DNA of 64,000 bases from the NCBI RefSeq assembly GCF_008632075.1, contig NZ_VWVM01000011.1, forward strand, positions 99,988-163,987. Direction: 5' to 3'. The notes under the pieces are model-generated. The model saw only the letters and a program-made list of their open reading frames with translations. It searched no databases and had not been told where the DNA came from. This stretch comes from Candidatus Pantoea gossypiicola (lineage in GTDB: Bacteria > Pseudomonadota > Gammaproteobacteria > Enterobacterales > Enterobacteriaceae). A program made the translations under genes and the position numbers. How positions within the stretch are numbered: position 1 is the first letter of the stretch; each line of letters begins with the position of its first letter. Below, in pieces: positions 63,765 through 64,000 of the stretch.

Positions 63765-64000
63765 TCACACCTCATGAAGCGACAGTTGTTTATCTTCAAC
63801 TTCATGCTTCTCTTGATATTTTACATATTTACGGATCATTTCAGCATTCACGCCCACTGTATCCACGCAGTATCCTTTGGCCCAAAAGTGATTGCCCCAT
63901 AACTTGTGCTTACGCAGGTAGGGGAACTTGTTGAACAGCCTGATTGCTGTTCTTCCTTTCAGATGGCCCATGACTTCTGACACTGATAACTTCGGTGGGA
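63765..64000 (-). CDS. tnpA: IS200-family transposase TnpA (C-terminal part, runs off the window)
   Basis: The frame is open from the right edge to a TGA at 63767-63765. It encodes PPKLSVSEVMGHLKGRTAIRLFNKFP, RKHKLWGNHFWAKGYCVDTVGVN and IRKYVKYQEKHE, the C-terminal half of Y1-type IS200 transposases; the catalytic Tyr region of the family is in the YCVDTVG... to KYVKYQ part. The N-terminal half with the HUH motif lies outside the window, so intactness is unknown. It inserted downstream of the acs operon terminator. Confidence 0.88.
   Translation of the reverse strand, partial: PPKLSVSEVMGHLKGRTAIRLFNKFPYLRKHKLWGNHFWAKGYCVDTVGVNAEMIRKYVKYQEKHEVEDKQLSLHEV

Noticed and set aside
1..64000. tRNA, rRNA, riboswitch and prophage signals
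   Set aside because: I looked for cloverleaf arms with CCA ends, conserved rRNA stretches, long structured leaders and phage gene blocks and saw none I could support; a covariance search would be needed to exclude small RNAs.

Overview
The window comes from an enterobacterium, most likely Erwiniaceae and probably a Pantoea species. Supporting this are near-colinear E. coli-type genes (gcd, abgRABT, tsx, sbmA, aer, murPQ, gltP, acs-yjcH-actP, dmlRA), a PQQ glucose dehydrogenase together with a three-subunit gluconate 2-dehydrogenase, and GC-rich coding sequence cut by a few AT-rich islands. It looks chromosomal. I found no rRNA, tRNA, CRISPR array or prophage. The only recognisable mobile element is an IS200-type transposase fragment at the right edge. 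All family calls rest on reading motifs and remembered family sequences, not on searches.

Left part (1-24 kb): the end of an operon with an ATP-grasp ligase; an inositol-type catabolic locus (LacI regulator between two oxidoreductase plus isomerase/epimerase pairs, 1.5-7.1 kb); yghU with a DUF1330 gene; an AT-rich island with two tandem double-glycine-leader microcin-like genes (8.7-9.5 kb); a YncE-like lipoprotein; the dmlR/dmlA D-malate pair; and a sugar-uptake locus (13.2-23.5 kb) with a MalFG-type ABC importer, an intracellular GH28 protein, a GNAT protein, a separate ATPase, a ROK regulator, a BadF-type kinase and a Gfo/Idh/MocA oxidoreductase.

Middle part (23.5-44 kb): an intergenic array of 78-bp tandem repeats, an EntS-like exporter, a degenerate EAL-like protein, gcd, an MdtG-like exporter with a LysR gene broken by one amber codon, a small AraC regulator, an OmpR-type two-component system, tsx with a consensus CRP site and a CytR-like octamer, a VOC protein, the complete abgR-abgABT p-aminobenzoyl-glutamate system, a toxin-antitoxin relic and an MFS carrier.

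Right part (43.5-64 kb): the gluconate 2-dehydrogenase operon, which with Gcd would oxidise glucose to gluconate and 2-ketogluconate in the periplasm; sbmA; yncE behind a Fur-like box; a DUF1471 protein; a NepI-like exporter divergent from an AraC regulator; aer; murQ-murP without an adjacent murR; a repeat-rich gap with a 100-bp cruciform-like element and one more copy of the 78-bp repeat; gltP; acs-yjcH-actP; and the IS200 fragment. The strongest candidate for undescribed biology is the microcin-like pair, which has no recognisable exporter or intact immunity gene beside it.
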